The notes beneath the pieces are model-generated. The model had not been told where the DNA came from. It saw only the letters and a list, made by a program, of their open reading frames with translations, and searched no databases. Below, in pieces: positions 7,812 through 17,062 of a stretch of 64,000 bases of DNA (its first letter is position 1; the number at the start of each line of letters is the position of its first letter). The DNA comes from Bacillota bacterium. Lineage in GTDB: Bacteria > Bacillota > Clostridia > Christensenellales > SZUA-584. A program made the position numbers and the translations under genes. The stretch is taken from positions 1 to 64,000 of the forward strand of contig JAEWCC010000014.1 in the NCBI GenBank assembly GCA_023390815.1. Direction: 5' to 3'.

Positions 7812-7848
7812 GACAGGGACGCATGGCGATCGGTGCTGCGTCCCTGTC
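7812..7848 (+). other. Perfect 12-bp hairpin between phage genes
   Basis: GACAGGGACGCA (7812-7823) pairs perfectly with TGCGTCCCTGTC (7837-7848). No T-run follows, so it is more likely an mRNA processing or stabilising structure than a terminator. Confidence 0.6.
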
Positions 7849-8004
7849 CCAAACAGGCAGTACAAAGATATTGAGGGGCGTGGCTCGATGAAGCTGCATG
7901 GGAATCATACCAATAATTGAGTGATGTATGCTTCGCAGAGGGCAGTTCAAGGAAGCAGGATTGGATGGCACGGAGAGGACAGGACAGAGGGAAGGAGTGA
8001 AAAT

Positions 8005-8370
8005 ATGACGGCAAAGAACATATATGATATTGCGATGACGCTGGTCGATAATACGAACAGCGATGTTGAGAATGAAGACTATGCGAGAAGAGCGCCTGCG
8101 ATAATCAACATACTGCAAAGGGAACTCGCTCTTTATGAAGGGGTTTCGCTGACCGCTGAGGTGAAGGATCTTGATGATTTGTTGCAGATCAGTGATGACT
8201 CGGCATCCCGTGTACTGCCGTATGGGTTGGCTGCAAATTTTGCTTTAGTGGATAAGAACGGCGATATGTATGACGAATACAGCTATATGTATCGTGCATT
8301 ATGCCGCACAATCCGTCACAAAGAAATGGACACGTCCGACGAATACGGTGTACTGGACGGGTTGATATAA
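8005..8370 (+). CDS. Phage head-tail connector-like protein
   Basis: A 121-residue, mainly helical acidic protein beginning MTAKNIYDIAMTLVDNTN with GAAGGAGTG before ATG 8005. The frame is open further upstream, but those codons overlap a noncoding leader and lack a ribosome binding site. The pattern of a small helical protein with a YARRAPAIINILQRELALYEG stretch followed by VLPYGLAANFAL is like the adaptor or connector proteins that bind below the portal. The genomic place, after coat and before tail genes, fits. Family assignment is by context and layout only. Confidence 0.5.
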   Translation: MTAKNIYDIAMTLVDNTNSDVENEDYARRAPAIINILQRELALYEGVSLTAEVKDLDDLLQISDDSASRVLPYGLAANFALVDKNGDMYDEYSYMYRALCRTIRHKEMDTSDEYGVLDGLI

Positions 8371-8385
8371 TGCGGGAGATTGCCA

Positions 8386-9066
8386 ATGGACAGTGATTTT
8401 CTGCGTCTGGCGAGGCGTGTCAAGAATTTGGAAGGTTCGTCATGTTCGATTGTTTCTGCTCGGCTAACCGGGGAAATGCTGCTTTGGCCCGGCACTGCGC
8501 CGCCGGATGGCTGGCTGTTTTGTGATGGGGCGGCAATATCAAGGGTGGATTTTGCGGCATTATTTACAGTGATTGGTATCCTGTATGGGGGCGGAGACGG
8601 CAGCACGACTTTTAACCTGCCTGATCTTAAGGGCAAGGTGGCAGTAGGATATCATGGCGCGGATGGATTATTTGACGTATTGGGTGAGACGGGCGGTGAA
8701 AAAACGCATTCACTGACAACATCAGAGATGCCAACCCATACGCACGTTCAAAATAGTCATTCGCATACAGTATCAGCTACGGTGAACACCGCCGGGGATC
8801 ATAGTCATTACATCAAGTGGTATAGCGGTGAGTATATATCGCTCTCGGGCAACGGAAGCGGTGAATCGTCAAGCGGCTACCGGACGGGATATACCAGCGG
8901 TACGGTTTACCATGAGGCAACGAAAGCGGCGAGCGCAGGCGGCCATTCCCATGGTGTCAATGTTTCTTTGGGTGGATCTGCGGCTGTCTGCCAGAGTGCC
9001 GGCGTAAACGGATCTCACAATAATCTGCAACCGTATGTGGTACTCAACTATATTATAAAAAGCTAG
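8386..9066 (+). CDS. Phage tail collar-domain fibre protein
   Basis: A 226-residue protein with a phage tail collar domain in the first half: GEMLLWPGTAPPDGWLFCDG, then FNLPDLKGKVAVGY, the classic short tail fibre or microcystin-dependent-protein motif. The second half is rich in His, Ser and Gly (MPTHTHVQNSHSHTVS, GDHSHYIKW, AGGHSHGVNV), a pattern that binds metal ions in trimeric fibre tips, and ends NNLQPYVVLNYIIKS, the usual terminus of this family. Start ATG 8386 follows CGGGAG by seven bases. It probably forms the receptor-binding tip of the particle. Confidence 0.85.
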   Translation: MDSDFLRLARRVKNLEGSSCSIVSARLTGEMLLWPGTAPPDGWLFCDGAAISRVDFAALFTVIGILYGGGDGSTTFNLPDLKGKVAVGYHGADGLFDVLGETGGEKTHSLTTSEMPTHTHVQNSHSHTVSATVNTAGDHSHYIKWYSGEYISLSGNGSGESSSGYRTGYTSGTVYHEATKAASAGGHSHGVNVSLGGSAAVCQSAGVNGSHNNLQPYVVLNYIIKS

Positions 9067-9207
9067 AAAAAGACCGTCTGCTTACTGGGTCTGATAAAAA
9101 GTCCTTGGAGAGCTGTTCAAAAGCTTTTGCCCGAAATAAAAGTCGTTAACGTACAGACCAGTAAAGTATATTACCTTACTGCTTCGGACTGCAAAAAGGA
9201 GTATGAG

Positions 9208-11811
9208 ATGAAAAACAACGTATTGCAGCAAATAACGCTGCCGGATCTGAATGGTGGACTCAACACGCATGATCCGGAATATGACATTGCGGATAATCAA
9301 AGCCCTGACATGCTGAACCTTTGGTACAAGGATATGGCGCTTTGTAAGCGCCCGGGACAGACATGGATGTCGCAGCTAGCCAACGTATACCGTATATCCG
9401 GGTTGTATAACGGTGCTCGTGTGATTCACGCGGGTAATAAATTATACCGATGGAACTCTGACGGTATGGCACGGTATATCGGAAGGTTTGATCCCGCTTC
9501 AGGATATCCCATCGGAGCCAGAGGGGGCGATTATTGCATCGCCAGTACGGCAGGGTCGCTACGCGGCGTGACTTACGAAGCAGGTACGGCGGCAGTTTAT
9601 GGTGGTGTTCAGGCTATCGCGACAGCCGTTTCGGGAATGGTAACCTTACCCGGGAATGCGGCAGTGACGATAATAAGAACGGGAACGGAAGGTGCATGGC
9701 TTGAAATCACGGTGCCCGTAGAAGCGGGTGATGATGACATCGAGGTTTCTCATAGAGTCCGCGCGGCCCTGGCTGAAAAAACAGAAGTTACGGCACTCTA
9801 TATCGTCGGTGGTACGGGAACGCTGGTAACCCTCACGCAGGTAACACCGGGAGTTCAGGATGAAAAGCTGGCCTTGACTATTGACAACGGTACCTGCACC
9901 GGGCTCGCTTCGGCAGCCTCTTTAGATATCTCGGCATGGCGAAAGGCATGTACAGAGATATGCGATGGCATGGAGGATACACCCGGCACATTTTGCGAAT
10001 TCGGGGACAGTCTCTATTATATGAGTGGTGGTGAGATATGGGAGATAGCACCAGACTTTACTGTTAAACCTGCGGTGCCTTATGTCCCGGTTGTGCTCAT
10101 CAACGCATCCCCAAGCCTGGATTCGGGTGATGCAAACGAGGCTTACAACCTGATTGGGGCAGCTTCAGCATCATGGTTCAACGGTGTTGGGGGAACCGCG
10201 GTAAACTATTATGTGGTTTCAAGAACAACCGATACTTTTACGGTTACAGCTGTTTCAAGTAGTTCCACTATTATTAACATCACGTCTGGCGGATCGATCG
10301 GGTGGAAGGTCAGAAAGCCAGGCTTTCCTTGGCTTCAGGGAATGCCTGCGGCGAATATCAGTACGGACACGATTACGCTGCCATCACATGGATTGAGTGT
10401 AGGGGATACAGTGCAGTTTGACCATGGAACCGGAAAGCTGCCGGACGGTGTTTCTCCATATCACGCTAACCAAAATGTGGTATATCAATTACCACAGCGG
10501 GGTCTGGATGCTGCGGAAGTGTTGGTGAGCGTCAACGCGATCGATCTAAAAGAAGGCGCAGATTTTACGGTCAGTCGAATGGATGGAACAGTGGATTTCA
10601 CAGGAGGAACATCTCCATACGGGGCACCTGGCAAGGGTACAAATAACGTACGGATTACCTGGTATAAGACTGAGTATGAAGCCAACGGGACAACACCTAA
10701 GAAAAAACGGATAACAAGATGTTCATTGGCTGTACGTTTTGGAGGTGAGGCGGCAGGACTGGTGGGGGGTACCCGGGTGTTTGTAATGGGCAATCCGGAT
10801 TTTCCGTATCGTTACTGGTGCAGCGATCTGGGACTGCATGTGAGTGCGGGGATGCGGTATTTCCCTGATACTTCGGAGGAACTGCTGGACCAGAACAGCG
10901 AAACAATCACAGCTGCAGCGAAAATGGGGAGCGAATTAATCATTTTTAAAGAAAACTCCATTTTCGCGATAGGGTATTCGTTTGACGGTAAGGACGTTTA
11001 CTATCCCGTCCGCGAGTGCCATAGTACGATTGGGTGTGATATGCCGGGGAGTGTGCAACTTATTGATAATCGGCTTGTATTTGCACATTCCAAGGGCGGT
11101 GTGTATATGCTGGTGAGTTCAAACAACGAACTTGAGAACATTGTTAAGCCGATCTCCGCCAATATTAATACGTTGCTGCTTAAAGAAGGAAATTTAAAAG
11201 AAGCCTGTTCCGTCGATTACGACCGATATTACTGGCTTTGTGCAGGTGGCAAGGCATATCTATGGGACTACGATACAACACCGTATTATAACTATGCAGA
11301 CTATGACAAAGCCCAGAAAAGGCTTGCCTGGTATCGGTTCGATAACATTAAGGCAGTAGAATTCTTTGATGGTGACGGTTTATGCTACGGTGGTACAGCG
11401 GGTATTGTAAGATTCACAAAAAGCCGGAATGATTTCGGGCAGGCTATTAACGCTTATTATAAGAGCAAGGCCTTTGATTTGGGTAATCCTGAGGAAGAAA
11501 AGACATTTGTATGCTTATATCCGAGCTTCTCGGTTGAAGGCAATATACTGGTAAATTTGACAGTGGGGAACGAAAGAACGGATGTATACAAAAAGGAACA
11601 GTATGATATTCGATCTTTCGACTGGAGTGATTTCAGCTGGAATGCGTTTACTTGGAACCGTATCAAATACAATAAGACTTACGCAATGCGCCTGAACATG
11701 CGGCGAAGCGCGTTTCTTCAGGTTGTAGTGGCGGGTTGCATAGTGGATCGGGGGGTAGGCCTGTCCGGCTTACGCATTACGTATTATATCAATAAGAAGA
11801 TGAAGAGGTGA
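9208..11811 (+). CDS. Large phage virion protein (tail tube or head-closure type)
   Basis: An 867-residue virion protein. It opens with QITLPDLNGGLNTHDPEYDIADNQSPDMLNLW and ALCKRPGQ, the N-terminal pattern seen in large structural proteins of short-tailed and other phages, in which a GGLN..D..I.DNQ..D..N.. segment precedes a beta-propeller-like body. The body has many repeated beta motifs, for example KMGSELIIFKENSIFAIGY, VQLIDNRLVFAHSKGGVYML and KAYLWDYD, which suggest a propeller. ATG 9208 has AAAAAGGAG six bases upstream; a TTG frame extension to 9127 has no such site. The size and place between a collar fibre and a tail fibre support a baseplate, tail-tube or DNA-stabilising role; I cannot choose between them. 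Confidence 0.65.
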   Translation: MKNNVLQQITLPDLNGGLNTHDPEYDIADNQSPDMLNLWYKDMALCKRPGQTWMSQLANVYRISGLYNGARVIHAGNKLYRWNSDGMARYIGRFDPASGYPIGARGGDYCIASTAGSLRGVTYEAGTAAVYGGVQAIATAVSGMVTLPGNAAVTIIRTGTEGAWLEITVPVEAGDDDIEVSHRVRAALAEKTEVTALYIVGGTGTLVTLTQVTPGVQDEKLALTIDNGTCTGLASAASLDISAWRKACTEICDGMEDTPGTFCEFGDSLYYMSGGEIWEIAPDFTVKPAVPYVPVVLINASPSLDSGDANEAYNLIGAASASWFNGVGGTAVNYYVVSRTTDTFTVTAVSSSSTIINITSGGSIGWKVRKPGFPWLQGMPAANISTDTITLPSHGLSVGDTVQFDHGTGKLPDGVSPYHANQNVVYQLPQRGLDAAEVLVSVNAIDLKEGADFTVSRMDGTVDFTGGTSPYGAPGKGTNNVRITWYKTEYEANGTTPKKKRITRCSLAVRFGGEAAGLVGGTRVFVMGNPDFPYRYWCSDLGLHVSAGMRYFPDTSEELLDQNSETITAAAKMGSELIIFKENSIFAIGYSFDGKDVYYPVRECHSTIGCDMPGSVQLIDNRLVFAHSKGGVYMLVSSNNELENIVKPISANINTLLLKEGNLKEACSVDYDRYYWLCAGGKAYLWDYDTTPYYNYADYDKAQKRLAWYRFDNIKAVEFFDGDGLCYGGTAGIVRFTKSRNDFGQAINAYYKSKAFDLGNPEEEKTFVCLYPSFSVEGNILVNLTVGNERTDVYKKEQYDIRSFDWSDFSWNAFTWNRIKYNKTYAMRLNMRRSAFLQVVVAGCIVDRGVGLSGLRITYYINKKMKR

Positions 11812-11817
11812 ATTAAC

Positions 11818-12757
11818 ATGGCATTTAATCGGATGGCGTTTAACCCTGAAGAGGGGTTAAGGAAGGTCGATGCGTATCCATCTACGCCCGCATCGGAAGA
11901 CGAGGCAAGAGACCAGGTGCAGGGCAGGTTGGACGAAGTAAGGGATTATCAATTCGGATTTATTACCCTCTCTTGAATGTGCACAGACCGACTTGGTGAG
12001 TGGTGCTGAGAAAATTGGAAGTAAGGCGATAGATGGACTGGATGTTGAAGGGGTATCGGCAACTACGATATGGGATCAAATTTCATTGTTGAAATCTCAA
12101 CTAAAACAGGTCGTATCCCAAGGCGTGGAAGATGGGGGTGTCACGAGCGGTAAACTGGCTTCTGAAGCTGTCACCGAAGCCAAAATCGCGGATCGGGCAG
12201 TGACGGCCTCCAAAATTGCCGTGCAATCGATTGGCACATCCCAAATAATAGATGGGGCAATAACAGCGGCAAAAATATCGGAGGGGGTTCTGAGCGGTGC
12301 AAGTCTGTCAGATTCCTCAGTGACAGGTGAAAAGTTATCTCCCAGCGCGGTAACAGAATTGAAGATCGGGGCTGGTGCGGTAACCGAGACTAAGTTAGGC
12401 AATAGTTCGGTGACAGCGGCTAAGATTGCCGACGGTGCGATAACAGCTAATAAAATAAAGGATAATAATATTACAACGGAAAAGATTGCAGACGGCAATA
12501 TAACGATGGCTAAAATTGCCGAAGGTAATGTGACGTCTGCCAAACTGGCAACACTAAGTTCATTAACTATGGCCTCGGGTGCTCATATTAATCTCAATGG
12601 AACAACGGACTATTTCTATTATAGTTCAGGTAAGTTTATGCTTCATGTAAGCGGATGCGCTGATGTGCAAGTTGCACCTATTGTAATAGGTACAAGCTCA
12701 ACCCCAGCACCGGGAACGTATCCAGCTGGTACGATATATATTCAGATACAGTTGTAA
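11818..12757 (+). pseudogene. Tail fibre gene split by a frameshift near 11949
   Basis: The first part (ATG 11818, after AGAGGTG) reads MAFNRMAFNPEEGLRKVDAY ... RLDEVRDY and stops at 11976 after 52 codons. The second frame is open from 11942 and reads INSDLLPSLECAQTDLVSG, so the joined sequence RDY-INSDLLPSLE is continuous if two bases (AT in GATTATC) were lost. No good start codon with a ribosome binding site lies before the second frame. That frame then carries about a dozen short repeats of the form GAVTxxKI (for example GAITANKIKD and GNITMAKIAEG), typical of phage tail fibre shafts, followed by a small beta-rich tip. This is either a real inactivating mutation, a sequencing error or recoding. 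If intact the protein would be about 313 residues. Confidence 0.75.
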
Positions 12758-12770
12758 TAGGAGTAATGTC

Positions 12771-12971
12771 ATGGAAATAAAGCAAAACGCCGTGTTGAAT
12801 ACGACAGGAGATCTTCAGATGATACCAATCAAAGCTGCTATGACGCAGGGCGCAATTCAGAGGCAAGTAATCGCTGTTAAAGTAGCTGTTGTGCAGGGTC
12901 CCATCGATAAATCTGTGATCGGTATGAGGATCGCTCTGATACCAGGTCCCATTGATAAAATGGTGTTTTAG
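12771..12971 (+). CDS. Small protein with three 16-residue repeats
   Basis: A 66-residue protein with AGGAG upstream of ATG 12771. After a short start (MEIKQNAVLNTTGDLQ) it is three tandem 16-residue units: MIPIKAAMTQGAIQRQ, VIAVKVAVVQGPIDKS and VIGMRIALIPGPIDKM, then VF and stop. Each unit is a beta strand, a turn with Q/P-G, and a short polar end, as in small beta-solenoid or fibre-attached proteins. It lies between the tail fibre and the endolysin, so a virion or fibre-assembly role is likely. I do not know a named family. Confidence 0.6.
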   Translation: MEIKQNAVLNTTGDLQMIPIKAAMTQGAIQRQVIAVKVAVVQGPIDKSVIGMRIALIPGPIDKMVF

Positions 12972-12981
12972 GAGAGATACG

Positions 12982-13890
12982 ATGAAAACGGCAACAAAGG
13001 AAATACCCGTACAATCATCCGATGGTAAAATGCAGATTGGTACACTTTCATGCGGGGAAACGGTTTTAGTGCTAAAAGAGGATAAGAGTGGTATCTATAT
13101 TGCATATATCATAGGCCGGGTCGCACCGGAACACATGGCATATATGGTGGATGAGGGAGTATGGGAAACCAAAGTATCTGCGAGAGACAAACTGATGGCT
13201 TTTGTAGAGGCACAGGTTGGGTGCTTAAACGTACTGGGGGCGCAGGGACAAAGAATGACTCCTGGGTTGATTAAAAGGCTCGAACATATAACTAAGAAAG
13301 ACTATGAACGAGCCATGGCGCATTATAAAAGGCATTGTGAAAAGGGTCAGACGCTGGTAGCATATGATTGTAGCGGGCTGATAGTGGCATACTTGAAGTC
13401 AGTGGGGTTAATCAATTGTGACCTAACGGCAGATGAATTATATTGTAATGTCTGTGAGCAAATAGAAAAAAACGGGCTGCATGGGGGCGATTTGGTATTT
13501 AGTAAGTCCGCGACGCAGAATCGCATGGTCCATGTCGGAGTTTACATGGGGGACGGCACGGTAGTGCATGCCAAAGGGCGGGACGACGGTGTTGTAAGAG
13601 AGAGTATCATAAAGGCGGGTTGGAACCGGTTTGGCCGTCTCAAATATTTCGAGCCAGATTTGACATTGACGTATAGGCGTGAGTTGAAAGTAAAAATAAG
13701 GCCTTGCATGAGCGGGGATGATGTAATCGCGGTACAGCGGGCGCTGAATGCCGCTGGATTTAGTCCGGGCAAAGTGAATGGCTCATACGGACCAAAGACG
13801 AGCAGCGCAGTAAAAAGATATCAGGAAGCGAATGGTCTTGCGGTGGATGGCATTGTAGATTATAAGACCTGGGCAAAATTGATCGGCTAA
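12982..13890 (+). CDS. Endolysin: NlpC/P60-like cysteine peptidase with peptidoglycan-binding domain
   Basis: A 302-residue cell-wall hydrolase. After an SH3-like start (residues 1-60), the middle has a catalytic cysteine in LVAYDCSGLIVAYLKSVGL and a histidine in MVHVGVYMGDGTVVHAKGR, the NlpC/P60 Cys-His arrangement for cutting peptide cross-links. The last 75 residues (RPCMSGDDVIAVQRALNAAG, YGPKTSSAVKRYQEANGL, VDGIVDYKTWAKLIG) are a PG_binding_1 domain. There is no signal peptide, so release would need a holin or the particle itself. ATG 12982 follows GGAGA by six bases. It is the last gene of the structural block and is followed by a strong terminator. Confidence 0.85.
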   Translation: MKTATKEIPVQSSDGKMQIGTLSCGETVLVLKEDKSGIYIAYIIGRVAPEHMAYMVDEGVWETKVSARDKLMAFVEAQVGCLNVLGAQGQRMTPGLIKRLEHITKKDYERAMAHYKRHCEKGQTLVAYDCSGLIVAYLKSVGLINCDLTADELYCNVCEQIEKNGLHGGDLVFSKSATQNRMVHVGVYMGDGTVVHAKGRDDGVVRESIIKAGWNRFGRLKYFEPDLTLTYRRELKVKIRPCMSGDDVIAVQRALNAAGFSPGKVNGSYGPKTSSAVKRYQEANGLAVDGIVDYKTWAKLIG

Positions 13891-13928
13891 TAGCCAAGGC
13901 AAGAATTGAGGCAGTCAATATTCGGGGC

Positions 13929-13956
13929 AGGCGAGATATCGGATTCTCGCCTTTTT
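13929..13956 (+). terminator. Intrinsic terminator closing the phage block
   Basis: Eight-bp stem AGGCGAGA/TCTCGCCT with an 8-base loop and five T. It follows the endolysin gene and marks the right end of the phage-derived block. The stretch 13957-14094 shows nothing else. Confidence 0.85.
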
Positions 13957-14094
13957 CATATCCTTTAGGGATTATAATCCACTAGCTTTTAGTAAAGGAT
14001 TTGAGCGTAACGATGACAATTTCTCAAGTTGACAATGTATATTCCTCCTGGTGTAAGGGTATACGTAATAGCGACCAGCCGGAATACAACCTCA

Positions 14095-14123
14095 TTGATA
14101 AAAGACGGGAGTTAATCTATAAT
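14095..14123 (+). promoter_or_regulatory. Sigma-A promoter of the surface protein gene
   Basis: TTGATA (14095-14100), a 17-bp spacer and TATAAT (14118-14123). The start codon at 14184 lies about 55 bp after the expected start site. Confidence 0.75.
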
Positions 14124-14183
14124 ATGTATTGCTAGATAAAATACAAGAACCAAATCCCCTTAGCAGATTAAGAGGCATTAGAG

Positions 14184-16670
14184 ATGAAAAGACGTATTTT
14201 GGAAATTGCCGTTATAATTCTAATCATTCTATCCCTTACATCGACGGCGTTTGCTCAAGACAATCTGCAAAAGGTAATCAATGCAGGCAGCGCTGCCACA
14301 GACAGTAACGTCTACAGCTTCGGAAGTGCGATTACGGTGCTGGACAATACCGGCAGCTTGGCGAAGACGAACTGCTCGTTCGATGGCTGGAATACCGCGC
14401 CTGACGGAGAGGGAATTCCCTATACAAAAAATCAAACCTTCAGGATGCCCGCACGCAATGTCACGCTTTACGCGCAATGGGAACAATCCACTTTCTTAAT
14501 CGCCTACGAATTGAACGGCGGCGTGGTGAACGGGGTAAACCCGGCCACCTATACGGAAAGCGACGGCAGTATTACGCTGATCAATCCGACAAAAGACGGG
14601 TACGATTTTATCGGATGGTCTGGAACGGATATCGAGGATGCATCGCCCAGCGTTACGATTCCGGCTGGTTCCACGGGGGACAGAGCCTATACGGCAAACT
14701 GGTCGCTGCATTCCTACAAGATTACGTACAACCTTGGAAGCGGCACGGCCGTCAATCCGGACACATATACGATTGAAAGCAGCAATATAACCCTGAATAC
14801 TCCGACGAGACAAAACTGGTACTTTGATGGATGGTCGGGAACGGGTATCTCCGGAACATTGACGACCGTGACCATTCCGACGGGTTCAACGGGCGACAGA
14901 ACCTATACTGCAAACTGGCTGCCTGTCCATTACGCCAACAGCGAACGTTTATGGAATATCAGCGCGGCAAACGCGACCCTTTCCCCGGCATTCCATCCCA
15001 ACACGTATGAGTATCTGTTGGCGCCGGACCTGGGCTGCAATTCTTCCACAATCACTGTTACGCCAAATGACCCGGCGGCTGCACTGACGATCAACGGGAA
15101 AGCGGCTAAAACAGTGACCCTGAGCTTGGGAAGCGGAGGGACGAGGCAGGCGGCCATACGGGTTGTCTCTGCAGACAGGCTGCGCTCATGCACCTATACG
15201 GTTAAAATGGTGCCGCGGTCAAGCGATGCAACGTTGTCGAATATAAATGCTTTTGGGGACATCCTGAGCCCGGGTTTTAGTCCGTCGGTAATGAATTATA
15301 CATTAACGCCGAAAGTCGCGGGTGCTTCCGTCTGCATCTCCGTGAGCTTGAACGATCCTTATGCCACAGTCAGAATCAATGGGGAAAGCAGAGGCTCTAT
15401 CCTTCTATCAGCAATCAGCAGCAATTATCCCAAAACGGCTTCGATCGAGGTCACAGCAGCGGATGGAGTTACAAAAAAGACTTATATCGTTACAGCGAGC
15501 TCGACCAGCAACAATGCGGATCTGGAAAATGCTCACATCGCATGGGGAATCGATTCCGGAGTGCTGTCCCCGGAATTCAAGCCGAGTGTTACAAGCTATA
15601 CCCTAAAACCGGCGGTCAGCGGAACTGGTGTCAAGCTTGTGTTCCAACCGGTTGACAACGGTGCGACCATCCGCGTTAACGGGCAAATCATGAATGGAAG
15701 CAGTGACGGGTATTCGCTGTTGTTCGGCAGCGCGGTCAATTTGTTTCAAAAAGCGGTGATTGAGGTGAGGGCTTCAGACGGAAAAACAAAAAAAGCCTAT
15801 ACATTTACATTTAACGATCCTGCGCCCAGCGCTTATCTCGCGAGCGTACGCCTTTCTGCGGGTACGCTGTCCAAAACGTTTTCGAAAACAACATACAGCT
15901 ATAAGATTGCGCTGGGGGAAAACCAGCCGAGCGTTACATTGACGCCTGCAAAAGAGTATGACAGGGCGACGATGACAGTCAACGGTCAGACCGTATCGAA
16001 CTATACGGTATCGCTTGCAAACGGTAAAAGCGCCACCATAACCGTTAAGGTCAAATACGGAAGTACTGCAAAAACCTACACGTTTGCGGTTTCAAGGGCA
16101 AAATCGACAAACAACAGCCTGGCTTCGCTTACAGCCAGCGCGGGGACGTTTGACAGGCCGTTAAGCCCCAATGTGACAAACTATACGCTGACGCTCAACG
16201 AATTCACAAAGAGCGCAACGATATTTGATACGGCGGCGTCATCCTATGCAAGCGTCTCATTTAAATCAAAGGTCGTTACACTTTCGAATGGCCAGACGAA
16301 AAAGGTATCTATCACTGTTCGGGCACAGTCGGGAGCTAAAAAAACTTATACCGTTACCGTCAGAAGAGCGGCATCATCGGATACGGGCCTTCAATACCTG
16401 AAGACAAACTTGGCAGTCTGTCCGTTAACCCCTGTGTACAGCACTGGTGTAACTACCTATACCGTTAAACTCCCGGCTAAAGTCGGTTCGGTGACTATTT
16501 CGGCCAAGACCACGGGATATAAGGCCGCTGTTTACTTTGATGGATCCAAGAAGTCGTCTAAAAAGGTTACTCTACAGGCCGGGCAAAGCATGGTAGTGCA
16601 GATAAAGGTGGTGGCGCAGTCGGGCGCTGTAAGGATATATAGAATAACGGTATCTAGAGATCTCCAGTGA
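14184..16670 (+). CDS. Large secreted surface protein with InlB-type repeats and cadherin-like domains
   Basis: An 828-residue exported protein. A signal peptide occupies residues 1-25 (hydrophobic IAVIILIILSLTSTAFA, cut after AFA). Residues about 40-270 hold three Listeria-Bacteroides (InlB B-type) repeats, recognisable by FDGWNTAPDGEG and the pair YDFIGWSGT and WYFDGWSGT, each ending in YxANW or YAQW. From about 275 to the end come five or six cadherin-like beta-sandwich repeats with the signature LSPxFxPxxxxYTL and a closing KKTYTVTVxR. There is no LPXTG or S-layer motif, so the protein may be released or held non-covalently. A role in adhesion is likely. A TTGATA/TATAAT promoter lies upstream, and AGAGG precedes the ATG. 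Confidence 0.85.
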   Translation: MKRRILEIAVIILIILSLTSTAFAQDNLQKVINAGSAATDSNVYSFGSAITVLDNTGSLAKTNCSFDGWNTAPDGEGIPYTKNQTFRMPARNVTLYAQWEQSTFLIAYELNGGVVNGVNPATYTESDGSITLINPTKDGYDFIGWSGTDIEDASPSVTIPAGSTGDRAYTANWSLHSYKITYNLGSGTAVNPDTYTIESSNITLNTPTRQNWYFDGWSGTGISGTLTTVTIPTGSTGDRTYTANWLPVHYANSERLWNISAANATLSPAFHPNTYEYLLAPDLGCNSSTITVTPNDPAAALTINGKAAKTVTLSLGSGGTRQAAIRVVSADRLRSCTYTVKMVPRSSDATLSNINAFGDILSPGFSPSVMNYTLTPKVAGASVCISVSLNDPYATVRINGESRGSILLSAISSNYPKTASIEVTAADGVTKKTYIVTASSTSNNADLENAHIAWGIDSGVLSPEFKPSVTSYTLKPAVSGTGVKLVFQPVDNGATIRVNGQIMNGSSDGYSLLFGSAVNLFQKAVIEVRASDGKTKKAYTFTFNDPAPSAYLASVRLSAGTLSKTFSKTTYSYKIALGENQPSVTLTPAKEYDRATMTVNGQTVSNYTVSLANGKSATITVKVKYGSTAKTYTFAVSRAKSTNNSLASLTASAGTFDRPLSPNVTNYTLTLNEFTKSATIFDTAASSYASVSFKSKVVTLSNGQTKKVSITVRAQSGAKKTYTVTVRRAASSDTGLQYLKTNLAVCPLTPVYSTGVTTYTVKLPAKVGSVTISAKTTGYKAAVYFDGSKKSSKKVTLQAGQSMVVQIKVVAQSGAVRIYRITVSRDLQ

Positions 16671-17022
16671 TGCACTTACACGACCGCACGGCATATTCTC
16701 TCGCTCTAGAAAAAGATCCCTGTATGAGATTAACGATGTTACACACGCAGATAATTACTCTGTAAGGTTCAGGAGGCAAAAGCGCAGGCGGGCAAAAACT
16801 GAGCTTGAAATGCTGGTAAATGGCTATTTGCAGCGGGGGAACATTACTCTGCCTTTTTATCGAATCAGGCTTGCTTTAATTCGTGAGCCGGGTTAAGCGC
16901 ACACGTGCATAGACGGATTAAATACGCGGGTTAACAGGAAGGTAGTTGAATAGTCCATTCAGATGGTTGCTGAATTATTTCTGTAAAATTTATTATATAT
17001 GAGTACAAATCATAAAAAAACG
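16671..17022. other. Intergenic stretch without a convincing gene
   Basis: One frame on the plus strand is open from about 16675 to a stop near 16895 and is rich in Arg and Lys (FRRQKRRRAKTELEM), but it has no start codon with a ribosome binding site. It may be a remnant of a lost gene or chance. No hairpin or repeat stands out. Confidence 0.4.
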
Positions 17023-17031
17023 TGGTATAAT
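17023..17031 (+). promoter_or_regulatory. Extended -10 promoter of the LCP gene
   Basis: TGGTATAAT is a TGnTATAAT extended -10 element. No good -35 is seen 17 bp upstream, as is usual for this promoter type. Confidence 0.5.
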
Positions 17032-17062
17032 ATCGGGCGGTGATGTTGCCGCGGCTCGCCGA

